A program made the translations under genes and the position numbers. From positions 29,021-51,250 of the forward strand of contig JAAPAO010000223.1 of the NCBI GenBank assembly GCA_013115145.1: a stretch of 22,230 nucleotides of DNA. Direction: 5' to 3'. Positions within the stretch are counted from its first letter, which is position 1. The number at the start of each line of letters is the position of its first letter. The notes below the pieces were generated by a model that did not search any database, had not been told where the DNA came from, and saw only the letters and a list, made by a program, of their open reading frames with translations. The DNA comes from Perkinsus chesapeaki (lineage: Eukaryota > Perkinsozoa > Perkinsida > Perkinsidae). Below, one piece after another: positions 9,495 to 19,757 of the stretch.

Positions 9495-10398
9495 ATGGCC
9501 CCTGTAATTACTCACTACAAGTTCCGCTCCTCCAACAACACCTTCAAGGTTGATATTGCACTCAAAGAAAAGGGCCTGTCGAGCGAAGATGTCTACGTGA
9601 GCAGCATCTCGTCCCGCCTCTTGAGCACTTTGGTTTCTCAGATCGATCTCTTCAAGGGTGAACAACACTCCGCAGCATTTCATGCCATTAATAACCGTGA
9701 TATGATTCCCGCTCTAACTTACGGTGACGCCAAGGTCAGTGAGAGTATGGCTATACTTCAGTTTATTGATATGGCCTTTCCTAATGAGGTGATCGCTGTT
9801 CTAGACATGGCCAAGGATACGCCCGGCTCCGTTCAGGTCTCGCTCACTCCGAAAGACCCGGTCAACCTCGGCTTGTGTTTGAAGTACATCCACGAGTTGG
9901 GCAGCTGCTTTGACCCCAAGAATATCTGCTATCAAGCTATCTTTCTGAAACAAGGAAAAGAGGAGCTTGCCGAGAAGATAGATGTCTGTTTGCTGGTTGT
10001 TAGATAAAGCCTGACTCCTTCCTTTAGGCTCTACATAAGGAGATTGCCGTCTGGGATGGCTATCTCGAGAATAAAGAGTTCCTTGCGGGAGATTCGATCA
10101 GTCTCGCCGATATTGGATTCTTCCCTATGATGGCTCAGTAAGTCGCTTCCTTACGTTCCGGCGTGCTCTAATTCACTCGCTGTAGGATGAAGTGGTGGCT
10201 GGGCTTGGACCTCGCCTCGTATCCTAATATTGACAAATGGTAGGCTCATTTTCTGTGTCGCATCGTACTTGCCTCTCTCGCAGGTACAAAGTCATGGAGC
10301 AACGCCCGAGTATCAAAGGGCACCCGTTCTTCGAGCTGGCCGCCAAACTGGATGAGACCATGGGCCTTGATCCCATCAAACGGCGCGTTCTCGCTTAG
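9495..10398 (+). CDS. Glutathione S-transferase-like protein 3 (subtype B)
   Basis: Six exons: 9495-9596, 9642-9788, 9837-9983, 10028-10137, 10186-10239, 10284-10398; 224 aa. The sequence follows GST 2 throughout: THYKFRSSNNTFKVDIALKE, FKGEQHSAAFHAINNRD, cis-Pro in DMIPALTYGD (Pro57), Glu68-Ser69 in VSESMAIL, SLADIGFFPMM in the C-terminal domain and the tail DPIKRRVLA. An in-frame upstream ATG at 9444 would add PFRLSCCIVLLSLRAS, which resembles a signal peptide. By alignment with GST 2 the start is 9495, but the longer form cannot be excluded. Introns 1 (45 bp) and 2 (48 bp) are multiples of three without in-frame stops, so a plain ORF call runs through both. The intron 3 donor (gtctgt) is unusual. 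Confidence 0.9.
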
Positions 10399-10915
10399 GA
10401 AAGTATCTTCTGTATTTGTATATACCAGTTGCTTTGCATCACATTGTTAATGGCTAAATGCCAGCTCGCGTGCTATTTGAGCACCAAGCATCTTAGAAGA
10501 GGCATCTTCAAATGAGAGCCTTATTTTATACCTCCTCACACGGTATCCATTATAGGTAACAGGTTTTGAGTTTAAAACGAATAGTAATTAGTGGCTCCCT
10601 TGTGACTAGTCGAGAGTCATGTGATACGGAGTTTCCTTGTGTGAATGGAACTGCTAAAACGCCGGTGATTTCTCATAGTTCTGGCCTCTGTCTGTTCCTG
10701 TCCGCAACTCCTATAGAGTACACATAAATTGACCGGACTTTAAGATTGAATATCGTCACAGACTCATATAAAGGATATCCCTGATTTGATCATAAAAGCC
10801 GTATTTTTCGTCCAATCCACTTGCTAAGCACAAGTGGACTAACTCCATTAATTCACTAAAAAGCTGAGCATTTCTGACCACGCTTCCCAAGGAGTTTCCA
10901 GCATTACGTTTGGCG
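10399..10915. other. Intergenic stretch between GST 3 and GST 4
   Basis: AT-richer sequence with no coding frame seen. An inverted repeat, tccacttg (10816-10823) with caagtgga (10831-10838) and a 7-nt loop, lies about 80-100 bp upstream of the GST 4 start. Confidence 0.45.
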
Positions 10916-12101
10916 ATGAGCGACTTGGTCCTTTACACTTTCCTCCCGTCGAATAATTGTCTTCGAGTTGAAATGACCCTCAGAGAGAAGGGCCTCCCTT
11001 ACGAGAGGAAGGAGGTTAGAACTTGGCAGCCTTTGAATCCTGCTTGCAATAGCCTGTCTTAGATTGACATATTCAAAGGCGAACATAAGACTAAGGAGTA
11101 CCTGGCCATCAACCCCCGTGGAACGGTTCCCTGCCTGGCTCATGGACCGATCCTTATACAAGACAGCGTCGCCGCAATGCAGTACCTGGATATGGCTTTT
11201 CCTAATCAGGCAAGTCACCGTCGCTCACTGGGCTTGACAATAATTCCTCAAGGTGCCCTTGACTCCTCGTGAACCGGCTGCTATGGCAGCTTGTCTACAG
11301 TACATATACGATTTCCTACAAAACTTGAATACGAAGAACATCTCTTTCAAGGTCGTTTTTGACAAAAAGAGTAAGTCTGATCTTACTGATGAAGCTGAGG
11401 TACGCAAGCTATCATTATGGCGCTTGTATCGCTCCGGGTCAGGCTCTACTGAAGGAGCTATCCCTATGGGAAGGGTATCTTCAAGGGAAAGAGTATCTTG
11501 TTGAAGACTTCACTTTGGCGGACATCGCGGTCTTCCCCGTTGTGTCGCAGTACTGTCTCCATTGACTGCCCAAAACATGCTTTGTCTATCACTTCAGACT
11601 TCGACAATGGCTCGGACTCGACTTGGAAAAGTACCCTAATCTTGGCCGATGGTAGCCCATAGACACATCCGCTACCGTCGTTGCTGTCCGCTTTCCTTTT
11701 CGGGACTTCTTCGTTATATATCGTCATTTGTACTCCTCATTTGCAGTAGATCTCCGTCGTATGGTATTCTCCGGTTTATGCAAAAAGATGATACATGCCC
11801 GGATGACCTCCGGTGTGGAGGGAGTCACTCCCGTGGGAATGTGCCCACGGGGATCGAAAGCGTTCCCAGTACAATGATATAATGGAAATTTCATAGAAAA
11901 TATGTTACGACGTGAAAGATGAGACTTCGTTTCCACCAAGAGCCGTTCCTCCTCGCTGTGTCTCATTGGCTTCTACTGTTCAGGTACCGCAACATGAGAG
12001 GGCGGCCGTCGATTAAAGACCACCCTTATTTCACCTGCGACGAAAAAATTGACGAGATATTCGGAACCGTAGCGGAGAAGAGGCTCGTTTTTAGAGATTG
12101 A
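10916..12101 (+). CDS. Glutathione S-transferase-like protein 4 (subtype A)
   Basis: Six exons: 10916-11014, 11063-11209, 11253-11399, 11443-11549, 11598-11651, 11984-12101; 223 aa. Motifs: LVLYTFLPSNNCLRVEMTLRE, DIFKGEHKTKEYLAINP, cis-Pro in RGTVPCL (Pro56), Asp67-Ser68 in place of the usual Glu-Ser (QDSVAAM), and TLADIAVFPVV with N-cap Thr155/Asp158. It shares LYT, the RNMRGR...K.HPYFT block and a 107-nt fourth exon with GST 1, so it belongs to the same subtype. The second intron (11210-11252) begins gcaagt and ends cctcaag, a GC-AG intron at a position where the other three genes have a spliced GT-AG intron. The last intron is 332 bp against 44-66 bp in the paralogues and contains hairpins. 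Cytosolic GST; substrate unknown. Confidence 0.88.
11820..11851. repeat. Double hairpin in expanded last intron of GST 4
   Basis: Two overlapping perfect inverted repeats: gggagt-c-actccc (11820-11832) and cccgtggg-aatgtg-cccacggg (11830-11851, 8-bp stem). They lie in the 332-bp intron 11652-11983, the only long intron at this conserved position in the four genes. This may be the trace of an insertion. Confidence 0.6.
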
Positions 12102-12611
12102 GGGTTGTTAGAGGTTAACAGCTGAACATATGGATTTTTTGCCCTTCTACATCCATGCAGCCAGTCGTTCTCAACTGCTTTTTTTCTGTGGGACAGTTCC
12201 GAGTTTCTATCAACAAGTGTTAATTTAACTTTTACTGGTTAGCATATCTTTATAATGCTGAACCTCACATATGAGGTATTCGATCATTCGTTAGCGCCTT
12301 ACAACACAATAGTGCGCCACCAGCTCGGCGTGCGGCACTCCATACCACTCACGAGACACGAAGTCCACCAATAAGAGCAATTGTGCAATGACAGTCACAT
12401 TGTGACTCGTTTGTTATAAACTCCAGCGGTCATGAGCTATGGAGGAACTTTCATATCCATACACTAGAGCTCCTATTTGGAGTGGACGCATGCGTGCAGC
12501 CAGTATTGGTCAAAAAACGCAAGCCCATAGCGGAAGATTTCTTGCAAGTATACAACGAAATAGATAAAGAGAAACAGCTCCTTTTTTAACGAAACAGCTC
12601 CTCCTCTCCAA
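12102..12611. other. Intergenic stretch and exonuclease leader
   Basis: No coding frame seen. A 12-bp direct repeat, gaaacagctcct, occurs at 12571-12582 and 12591-12602, ending about 10 bp before the exonuclease ATG. It therefore lies in the likely 5' untranslated region. Confidence 0.5.
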
Positions 12612-13447
12612 ATGAGCTCCTATTACAGCTACACCGGCAAGACCTATGTGATCAATGGCAGCGAGCAGCTTGAAGCATGCAGAAACGTTTTGTAAGGACA
12701 CCGTTGTGTGCGTTAAAGTATCCAATCTGTGCGCCCAGGAGAACGCAAAAAGTGGTTGGCATCGACTTCGAGTGGAACTGGGAAGCTAGCGGTGGGAGCA
12801 ATCCGATTTCTCTAGTAACATCTATCTGATGATGCTGCCTACCAGACTTCGCTGTTTGCTAGATTCAGATAGCCACCGTCCAAGATGGTGTTTTCCTTTT
12901 CCGTCCCGAGAATGGACATTTCAGCCCGGTTGCTAAGGAGATACTTGGTGACTCGGTAAGCCGTTACTATCTTGCTGCTGACTTTCACCGTGTTGCAACG
13001 CAGGCAATTCAAAAAATTTGTGTTGGTTACGAAAACAACGACGAGAGGAAGGCTGCCCAGCTCGGAATTGTCGTCCCACGGGGTACTCTAATAGACCTGA
13101 TTCACGAGGCTAACAGACGCGGCCTTCCCAAAAACGGTCTGCGTGGTATGTGCGATAGTATTGGCTATAGCATTTGGAAGACCAAGTAAAAAGTCGACTC
13201 ATGCTTTCGGGTTTGACTTACATCTCCTGTTCTCAGAGACCCCGCTTTCTACCACTGGACTGGTCCTAACCTCTCCGCCCAGCAGATCAAGTATGCCGCT
13301 AATGACGCGTGGATTCTTTTATTGATAGCATCGATCTGGGGAGTCGTCAGAGTTGAAGTAAGTCTTGGACCTCCCCTATGAGTTATTGGCTCTGGTTCTC
13401 AGACAAGCACTCTGGAAAACATGAAGGCCATGATGGGTCGCATGTAG
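12612..13447 (+). CDS. DEDDy 3'-5' exonuclease (WRN exonuclease/RNase D-like)
   Basis: Six exons: 12612-12691, 12739-12814, 12869-12955, 13004-13185, 13237-13357, 13403-13447; 196 aa. The protein is essentially one exonuclease domain. Motif I is KVVGIDFEW (Asp36, Glu38), followed by NPISLIATVQDGVFLFRP. Motif II is CVGYENNDERKAAQLGI (Asp94). Motif III is LSAQQIKYAANDAWILL (Tyr161 and Asp165, the YxxxD form). The four acidic residues coordinate two metal ions that cleave the 3'-terminal nucleotide of DNA or RNA. Between II and III is the usual GLRGMCDSIGYSIWKTKD segment. There is no helicase, HRDC or KH domain, so it is a stand-alone enzyme like the small plant WRN-exo proteins. Introns are 45-54 bp with good splice sites. 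Nucleus or cytosol cannot be decided; repair or RNA processing is likely. Confidence 0.88.
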
Positions 13448-13805
13448 GCGCGCTTCCTGATCTGGCGCCGAAGCTTCGACACGAATCCCATCACTTTGCT
13501 CATTAATCCGTCTGAGATGGTAGATCATGGAGTGAACGACTGTGCTAGCTTTTAGCTCTGTACGAGGGTCCTATTAATTTACAATCCGATTTCCTATCGA
13601 ACTAGATATTTCCGAGCTCCGAAGAGGCACATGTTGCGTGATAGTTAACACGACTGTCCCGAGCTGCCCCGAGCATTCCCCGCAGTAGCTATAAGATGCT
13701 CTGTTTAGAGAAGATAGCATTAAGTTTGCCTCATTGCTGAGTAACACAACGAACAAACAAACGGTTTGATTTAGACGACGACTATTCGTGCTAGCTGGCG
13801 TTACA
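13448..13805. other. Intergenic gap
   Basis: 358 bp between the exonuclease stop and the coiled-coil gene start. I see no coding frame, repeat or recognisable regulatory site. Confidence 0.5.
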
Positions 13806-16800
13806 ATGACTAACTCGAGCACTGCTATTGTCGTCCACCGACGGCATAGTTCGCCAATGCTCCCTGACGAGGAGCATCATCTCTCCCAAGGGAAACTAAC
13901 GAGGAGGGCAACCATGGCGACTACTGCGGATGCCGCGGAGGCTGCCGTGTGCGCTGCACATGCACGTGAAGAGGAAAGGGAGTTTAAGAAGTCATTGAAG
14001 TCCGACGACAAGTATCAAAGCTACACCGTGAAAAGCTAACACATTTGCTCAGATTCATCATTTTAGCTGACAAACTGACAGGTCTGTTGAAGAGGCTTTC
14101 CCTGGGAGACACAACCGCCCTACTGGGCGTCGATTCATGCCGTTTTGCGTATAAGATTGGCGCTGATTTCGGTCTCATCGCCCGAAGTAGATAGACGTCA
14201 TACCCCTGCTTGATGCTAAGCGTATCAGATTTGGCAATTACTCCGGACATGAGCGACCCCTCATGTTCTTGGCCATCAATGCTTGCATCAGCCCAAAGGA
14301 GAGCGGATAAAGCTGAGAAGTGGCAACTTTCATCTCTGTCGCGTGAAGTATCTTTCTCATGCAGGAGATTCAGAGATTGCCAACTCGCCTACCTCAAAGA
14401 GGTGTCGCGGTTAAGGGACGCCAATAGCATCGGTCGAATTCTTGGCCGTGCGGATATACTGGATGATGATGTCAGCTTCTATGACCCTATTTCGTGAGCA
14501 GGGCAAGAGCTTTACTAGCCCTGAACGCTCGAAGCGCAAGTTTCTGTTTGAGTACGTCCTTCACTTGGAGTTCCCGAGAGAACTCAATTAGCCTGACCAC
14601 AGAAAGGGCAGTGTGAATAGAGTCTGCGCATATTGAACCGCAACTCTCTATTGTTCGTTCTTGGCGAAGGCGATCCGACCCATCCATTCCTTCTAACTTC
14701 TAAAAAAGGTTACGTGAGGCTAGTGAGGAGTATCGGGTTGGATGCGCTCCGGCAGCGCAAGAGGGCGAATCAAAAATATTCCATGGCATCTTAGATTTCT
14801 CGACAGCAGCACACGTGAGCTTGTCCAAACAATCATTACCGAACAACTCAAGTCGAGGGTGAGCACGCCCAAACAGTTGGGCATTAGCCCATACTTACTA
14901 CAGGCTCATGATCTCGCAAAAAAAGAGCTAGCTAAGCGACGCTCAACTATGAGAGACGTGGACACTCAAGTTGATAAAAGATTCGCGAACCTCCGAGATG
15001 TTTCTGATGAAGGTGTAAGGCACGAATCGATGTAGCAGGTAGCAAAAGCCAAAGATTCATCTCCCCGCAGGGCAGCCATTCTGAGGGCAAGGATCGACAG
15101 AGGAAAGTTATCGAACAGTCCAGTGCACAGCGCGGTGGTCGGTCCGTTCCATGAGACTCCAAGTACAGTGTTGCCGTAGGCACTACGTGCCAAGACTGTC
15201 TCGCCCGACGAGGAATGATACGGGAGCTCGAGCTGGACTTGGCGAGAGCAGAACGAATGCATCACCAAGCGGTCGAGAAAATGGCGAAAGTGAAAAATTG
15301 GGAAATGCTCCATTTCCTGTAGCTCCGCTAGGAATTCAATGACGAGAGGAGGTTGATGCAAAGGAAGCTCGATGCACAGAATGAGATGCTTATAACTTCC
15401 GATATGCAAGTAACTGATGCCGTTAGCTCCGGGGAGCCAGTAGTGTAATTCCGGCACTGTAAAGCGCAGATGTCCGAGATGGCGAGCACAGCTAGGCAAG
15501 GTGGATTCTTCTCGACAACATATAATAACCCGACCGGATGGTTGTCAACTTTTGGAACTGACCCACGAGCGACATTTTACAATACGACTTCGTACTCAAG
15601 CTCGGAGCAGCTGCGGCGGTCGCTGCAGCAATCGTAGGCTATTGACAGATCCACATTAGGGAGGGACATCAGTTTGTAGTTACGCAGAACTTGCTGATCT
15701 AATGCAAACTAAACTGAGTCAGACAACTAGTGAGAAGGATCGGGCTTATGTCGAGCGTGACGTGATGGAACAAACAAAGGAAGAGTAATCGCAATGTGCT
15801 AGTTCGGGCATGACCTGCGGCTCTAGAGCGGAAGGTCTCCTTTCAACATTGGAGCAGGAAGTAGTTGTACTAGAAGCGGCATTAAAGCGGGAGAAGAGAA
15901 AACGGGAAAAATGCGAGAAGTTGTTGGCCGAGCAGGCCGCCATATACTCTGCGTCCAACAGACTGCGGCAGAACCCATTAGGTCACTTTACAAGGAAACA
16001 TATTGCACCTCTCTCGTGTCAGGGGCATGGCCTTCGAACATGGCAGCAACAGCACGGGAGACGCCCACTGTTCAGAGCCGAACGTTCGGTTCCAATTGTC
16101 CAGAAGTATTCAAGACTTTGAACCAAGTGACGGGCGGTAGAGTATACTATCGACATCACACATATATTTAGAACCTTCGAGATGAACGCGATGAGAACGA
16201 GCGGATATGCGAGCAAAATGCCGAATTGAAAGAAGAGAACAGGAACCTTCGACTTACGCTCAACGAAATGCAGGTGAATTTGCACGTTGCTAAGTCAGTT
16301 TGCTTGGCGGCAAATCGGTGGGCTGATGTTATGCCGTTTGCAATCATTCCAGTCTGGACTTTCTAGATCATGCTGTTTTCCGGGCCTTGCGCGTTCCTGC
16401 TAAAAGCTGTTAACCAGTCAGACGTCGGTAATAAGCTTGTTAGGTGCGCCTCCAGAGAGTAAGAAAGACTGCTTCGCAGAGCAGATTAGGCAGCGACCTT
16501 GACGTTATCATCAAGAGTAGGAACACATCGTTCATCACACCTGTCCGATTTTGTTGAACAAGAGAACTCCTGGGCTGCTTTTTTGAACCATTCGACTTGG
16601 TGCTTCAGAATCCGGCTTGGAAGATTTCGTGAGCAGTGAAGGTCTCCCTCGAGAAAATGTATTCTCTCGACTCTACAAAGACGCTGTGATTAGAGTCCGG
16701 AAGTTGGAGGCATTAAGCAAGGAGATCGCCCGAGAACAGAACAGGCTTCTCTACCAGGTGGGAGGGAAGGGCCACCTCCGACAATGTCGGAGGTGCCATA

Positions 16801-17599
16801 TCGGACCGACATGGCACTTCCTAGTGGGCTTCTGCCGAGCCACCTTGGAGCGACACGCCTCTCGCCTCGTTAGTGCTTGGCAGGTTTTTACTGTACGGAT
16901 GCCGAGCCATTTGAACCGGCCGAAGGCACCACCAGCAGCAACCCGCGATCCGTAAAAGTCTCCGAACGGCGCTGATTCTGACGACTGGCTCTCAGCTCCT
17001 CTTGTACCAGCTCGTATGAAGATATTGTTCAAGAAGCAGTGGCTACGTTGAATCAGGAACCGCTAAGGTATCTGCTGCTATTGAGAGCCTCGCTATAATG
17101 TTTATTTAGCATAACGGCCCCCACGTTACCTCGGATGAACACGGACAATGTTTTCGAGTCCGCCCAGGTAGGGGCAGCTAGGACCCCTTAGTAGTGTGGA
17201 CGCGACTGTCCAGGTGGAGAAGCATAAAGTGTTATTCGTCTACGAAGACCCGGAAGCACCTCCTCAGCAAATGTGAGCTCGACAAAATATCTTCCAACTT
17301 GAGGAGAATACAACAGTCTCCGTCCTCGGGCTTCAAACAACCCATCGCGGAGACCATCTTTGCTACACTCTTTCAGGTTTCAGTATCGCCAACCTTCCAC
17401 TACTATGTATGCCATGCCCCCTTTAGTGGGGACGACTAGGCGCCGAAAGACTGGACCAAAAGGGAAGCCCAGCCCTCGGCATAGCAGCTTAGTCTCGAAG
17501 GTCATCAGACGCCGGAAGGTGCCATTGTCCCGGAGCACACAGGGGTATAATCCGAGCTTACGTGTTGTACATCAACCTACCTCGAATGTCGAACGATGA
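13806..17599 (+). CDS. Coiled-coil protein, about 20 exons, family unknown
   Basis: Model exons: 13806-14011, 14053-14171, 14229-14493, 14709-14814, 14904-15014, 15071-15134, 15180-15289, 15332-15409, 15470-15500, 15688-15784, 15827-15981, 16023-16126, 16172-16273, 16444-16516, 16609-16757, 16884-16951, 17011-17067, 17110-17167, 17214-17272, 17317-17599. All phases join, giving 764 codons plus stop. Heptad-like, charge-rich helices appear at about residues 300-350 (IRELELDLARAERMHHQAVE), 364-440 (EQEVVVLEAALKREKRKRE), 483-516 (ENERICEQNAELKEENRNL) and 541-590 (VRKLEALSKEIAREQNRLL). The last exon is basic and likely disordered (TRRRKTGPKGK, SKVIRRRK). Most likely a structural or scaffold protein; no enzyme motif seen. 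The middle and O-S exons are well supported by coiled-coil content. The 5' exons 2 and 6 and the last junction have alternatives, and two adjacent genes cannot be excluded. Confidence 0.6.
16773..16817. repeat. Tandem hairpins in a coiled-coil gene intron
   Basis: cacctccgac-aat-gtcggaggtg (16773-16795) is a perfect 10-bp stem with a 3-nt loop. It overlaps a second, gtgccat (16793-16799) with atggcac (16811-16817). Both are inside the 126-bp intron 16758-16883, which is a multiple of three and has no in-frame stop. The compact foldback resembles a small non-autonomous insertion, but no target-site duplication is evident. Confidence 0.65.
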
Positions 17600-18701
17600 A
17601 CTGTGCGTGTTGCGTTAACGAAACTGGAGTGTCGAGACCTAACGGTACATATTTGTTCAAGGGAAGGGTTCTCAGGTTGTACCTTGAAGTTTATTGAAGC
17701 TCGCAGACTGAGAGTCTATTTCATGATTCATGCACGAAGTGTGAGCCTCGGAATCTGGTTACTAGGAAGCCCTGCCAAGCCTAGGGAGCATGCCCCATTT
17801 CACCACACTGCTCCGCCTAGAATGTCGTCTTTCGAGAGACTCTTCAAAAAACTTACCCAGTGATTCTTGCGAGCACCAACAGTTCCTGTGCATGGCTTAC
17901 GTGCCTACGTGTCACATGGCAAAGATCTCGGGCACTGGGGGACACTTGACTCCCTATGGAACGAGCTTGGATTGTTCAATTTTAACAAAGAATTGTAAAG
18001 CATGCTGAGAAGAAAGTGCTGAGCACAAATGGCGCCCAGCTGGCCCAACAAAGCGGACGATTTCAGGAATAAACCGACTGGGTCTTCGGACAGAGCCCGA
18101 TGAGTCCTTAGACGTAGCACTCAATTGCCACGCACCCATCAGAAACTCTCAATGGTTACGTATCAGGGTGAGATTGATCCTGTCTATAGCGTTCTAGTAC
18201 ATGGCACGTCACGGCATTCCCGACAACGGGGGGGTCTCACATTGTCAGGCTCAGAGACCAAAGCTCTTACAATATGGGAGAGAATGCTGGAGTTACCGGC
18301 CCGGCGGAATAGCTTCCAAGTATTCTGATACTTCCAGTTGCCGATGCAACCGAGTGTATCTCATTAAGGCTCGCTTCAGGGTCCTTAAATGGAATGGGGA
18401 GAGGCAAACCGCCGAGAGACCGGCGTCTGTCTGATGCGCCATGTCTATCACTGAAGTATGCTCAGTAATGATCCCCAACGACTCAGATCCTTGCCCACTG
18501 TTCGTGGACAAGGAGCCCACTACTACGTACCAAAAGGGGATGCGCAGTTTCCGCTAGAAGTCTCCTAGGAGCGTGCGCTACGGCAGGGTATTCGTCTGTG
18601 AATATATCTCATCCTGGCGGTACAATAGAGGCGCCGCGAAACCGATATTATTGCTGGTTGGAAAAGTATAAACTCTAGAGGATCATATTTTTATTGTTTC
18701 C
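17600..18701. other. Intergenic stretch, no gene supported
   Basis: 1.1 kb with short open frames on both strands (for example + from 17603 and 18125, - to 17905), none with a recognisable motif, signal peptide or consistent splice sites. I see nothing else in it. Confidence 0.45.
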
Positions 18702-19757
18702 ATGCGATACTCGATCATCGTGCTCGTTCAGGCACATTGGTACCCCTCGGTGTATGGTCAGATAGCTTTGCCGTTCAAGGACGGTATTATCAAGGGAATA
18801 AAGTTTGACAATGTACCGCTAAAACTACTCCTGGACACTGGTCTTAGTGGGACCTATCTTGTGTATAAGGATTGGTATGAGAGAACTTACGGGAGAGGTG
18901 CCTGCGGGCGTCTCAAAGGCGGCTGCTACTCCTGTCCTGGGAGATGCGATCCCTATGCTAGAGAGAGAAGCGTAGGCACATTCGCTGACGGTACGACCGT
19001 GACCTCTGTTGTACATAAAGGCAGGATTGGGATTGGGAAGTATAAGCTGGAAATGTCATTTCGATTGATGATAGGCTTCTCTCCTGGTCAAGCAACGCCG
19101 GGTGTGAGGCCGGTGAATCATCTGGGACTCGCCTTTCAGACTCCTACCAGTCCCGAAACAATCCCCTTGCAGCTTTACAATAACAAGATGATAACAAAAT
19201 ACGCGGTGTCGGTATGTTCCCCCGGTTATGTGCCGTCGTTTACGGGTACTCTTATACTTGGTAACTGGGATGGGTTATGCGCGATAAGGTCGCCTGTCGC
19301 TACCTTTTCCATGATTCAACCTCGGGAACACAATACGTTGGACTCAAAACTTTTCTCGTATGGGCTGGTAAGCTCTGCCGGGAGAACTTTCACGAAAGAA
19401 GTGCGAGGGAGCCCTGCTATCTATGATACCGGCGCTTTCTCTATTGTTCTTCCCAAGGGTATATTCGAGAGCCTCCTGAACCAGCTAACGTCTTTTGCAG
19501 GGCATGGCGTATATCTCAAGACCGTTGATGATGTATGGTATATAACAGATAAGGGATACAGCTCATTTCCCGCTGTCACATTTTCTGTCGGGAGTCAGCG
19601 GCATCCAGTTACCCTACAGATCCCGCCCAAGCAATACGCTATTGAGTGTGACGGTAGATGGTGTTTACTTGCTTTCGTGTATGACGAAAAGCCCGACATT
19701 CTGCTCGGTCGCCCATTTTTTCAGCCTACTTCTCTTCTTACGATTTACAGTCACTAA
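18702..19757 (+). CDS. Pepsin-like (family A1) aspartic protease, intronless
   Basis: A single 351-codon exon. The first catalytic motif is LLLDTGLSGTYLV (Asp45), where Leu replaces the usual Ser of DTGS. The second is AIYDTGAFSIVLP (Asp242, DTGA). Other family marks are LGLAFQT (about 141-147), GTLILGNWDG (182-191) and the C-terminal DILLGRPFFQPTSLLTIY (332-349), the counterpart of pepsin's ILGDxFxRxYYxVFD. Cys-rich region 68-82 probably forms disulphides. The N-terminus RYSIIVLVQAHWYPSVYG is moderately hydrophobic and may be a signal peptide. There is no obvious propeptide, so the protein may be made without a classical zymogen segment, or an upstream exon may be missing. It probably cleaves proteins in a secretory, food-vacuolar or extracellular compartment. 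Absence of introns contrasts with its neighbours. Confidence 0.87.
   Translation: MRYSIIVLVQAHWYPSVYGQIALPFKDGIIKGIKFDNVPLKLLLDTGLSGTYLVYKDWYERTYGRGACGRLKGGCYSCPGRCDPYARERSVGTFADGTTVTSVVHKGRIGIGKYKLEMSFRLMIGFSPGQATPGVRPVNHLGLAFQTPTSPETIPLQLYNNKMITKYAVSVCSPGYVPSFTGTLILGNWDGLCAIRSPVATFSMIQPREHNTLDSKLFSYGLVSSAGRTFTKEVRGSPAIYDTGAFSIVLPKGIFESLLNQLTSFAGHGVYLKTVDDVWYITDKGYSSFPAVTFSVGSQRHPVTLQIPPKQYAIECDGRWCLLAFVYDEKPDILLGRPFFQPTSLLTIYSH

Noticed and set aside
9444-10007. 187-codon single ORF through GST 3
   Set aside because: It runs through two introns whose borders are fixed by alignment with the three paralogues; not the mature reading.
14966-15499. 177-codon open frame on the minus strand
   Set aside because: It lies antisense to coiled-coil exons whose phases join well on the + strand; composition looks like a shadow.
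17194-17439. Alternative + frame ending in SPTFHYYVCHAPF
   Set aside because: Using it needs a 31-bp intron; the basic frame through 17599 joins with a 44-bp intron.
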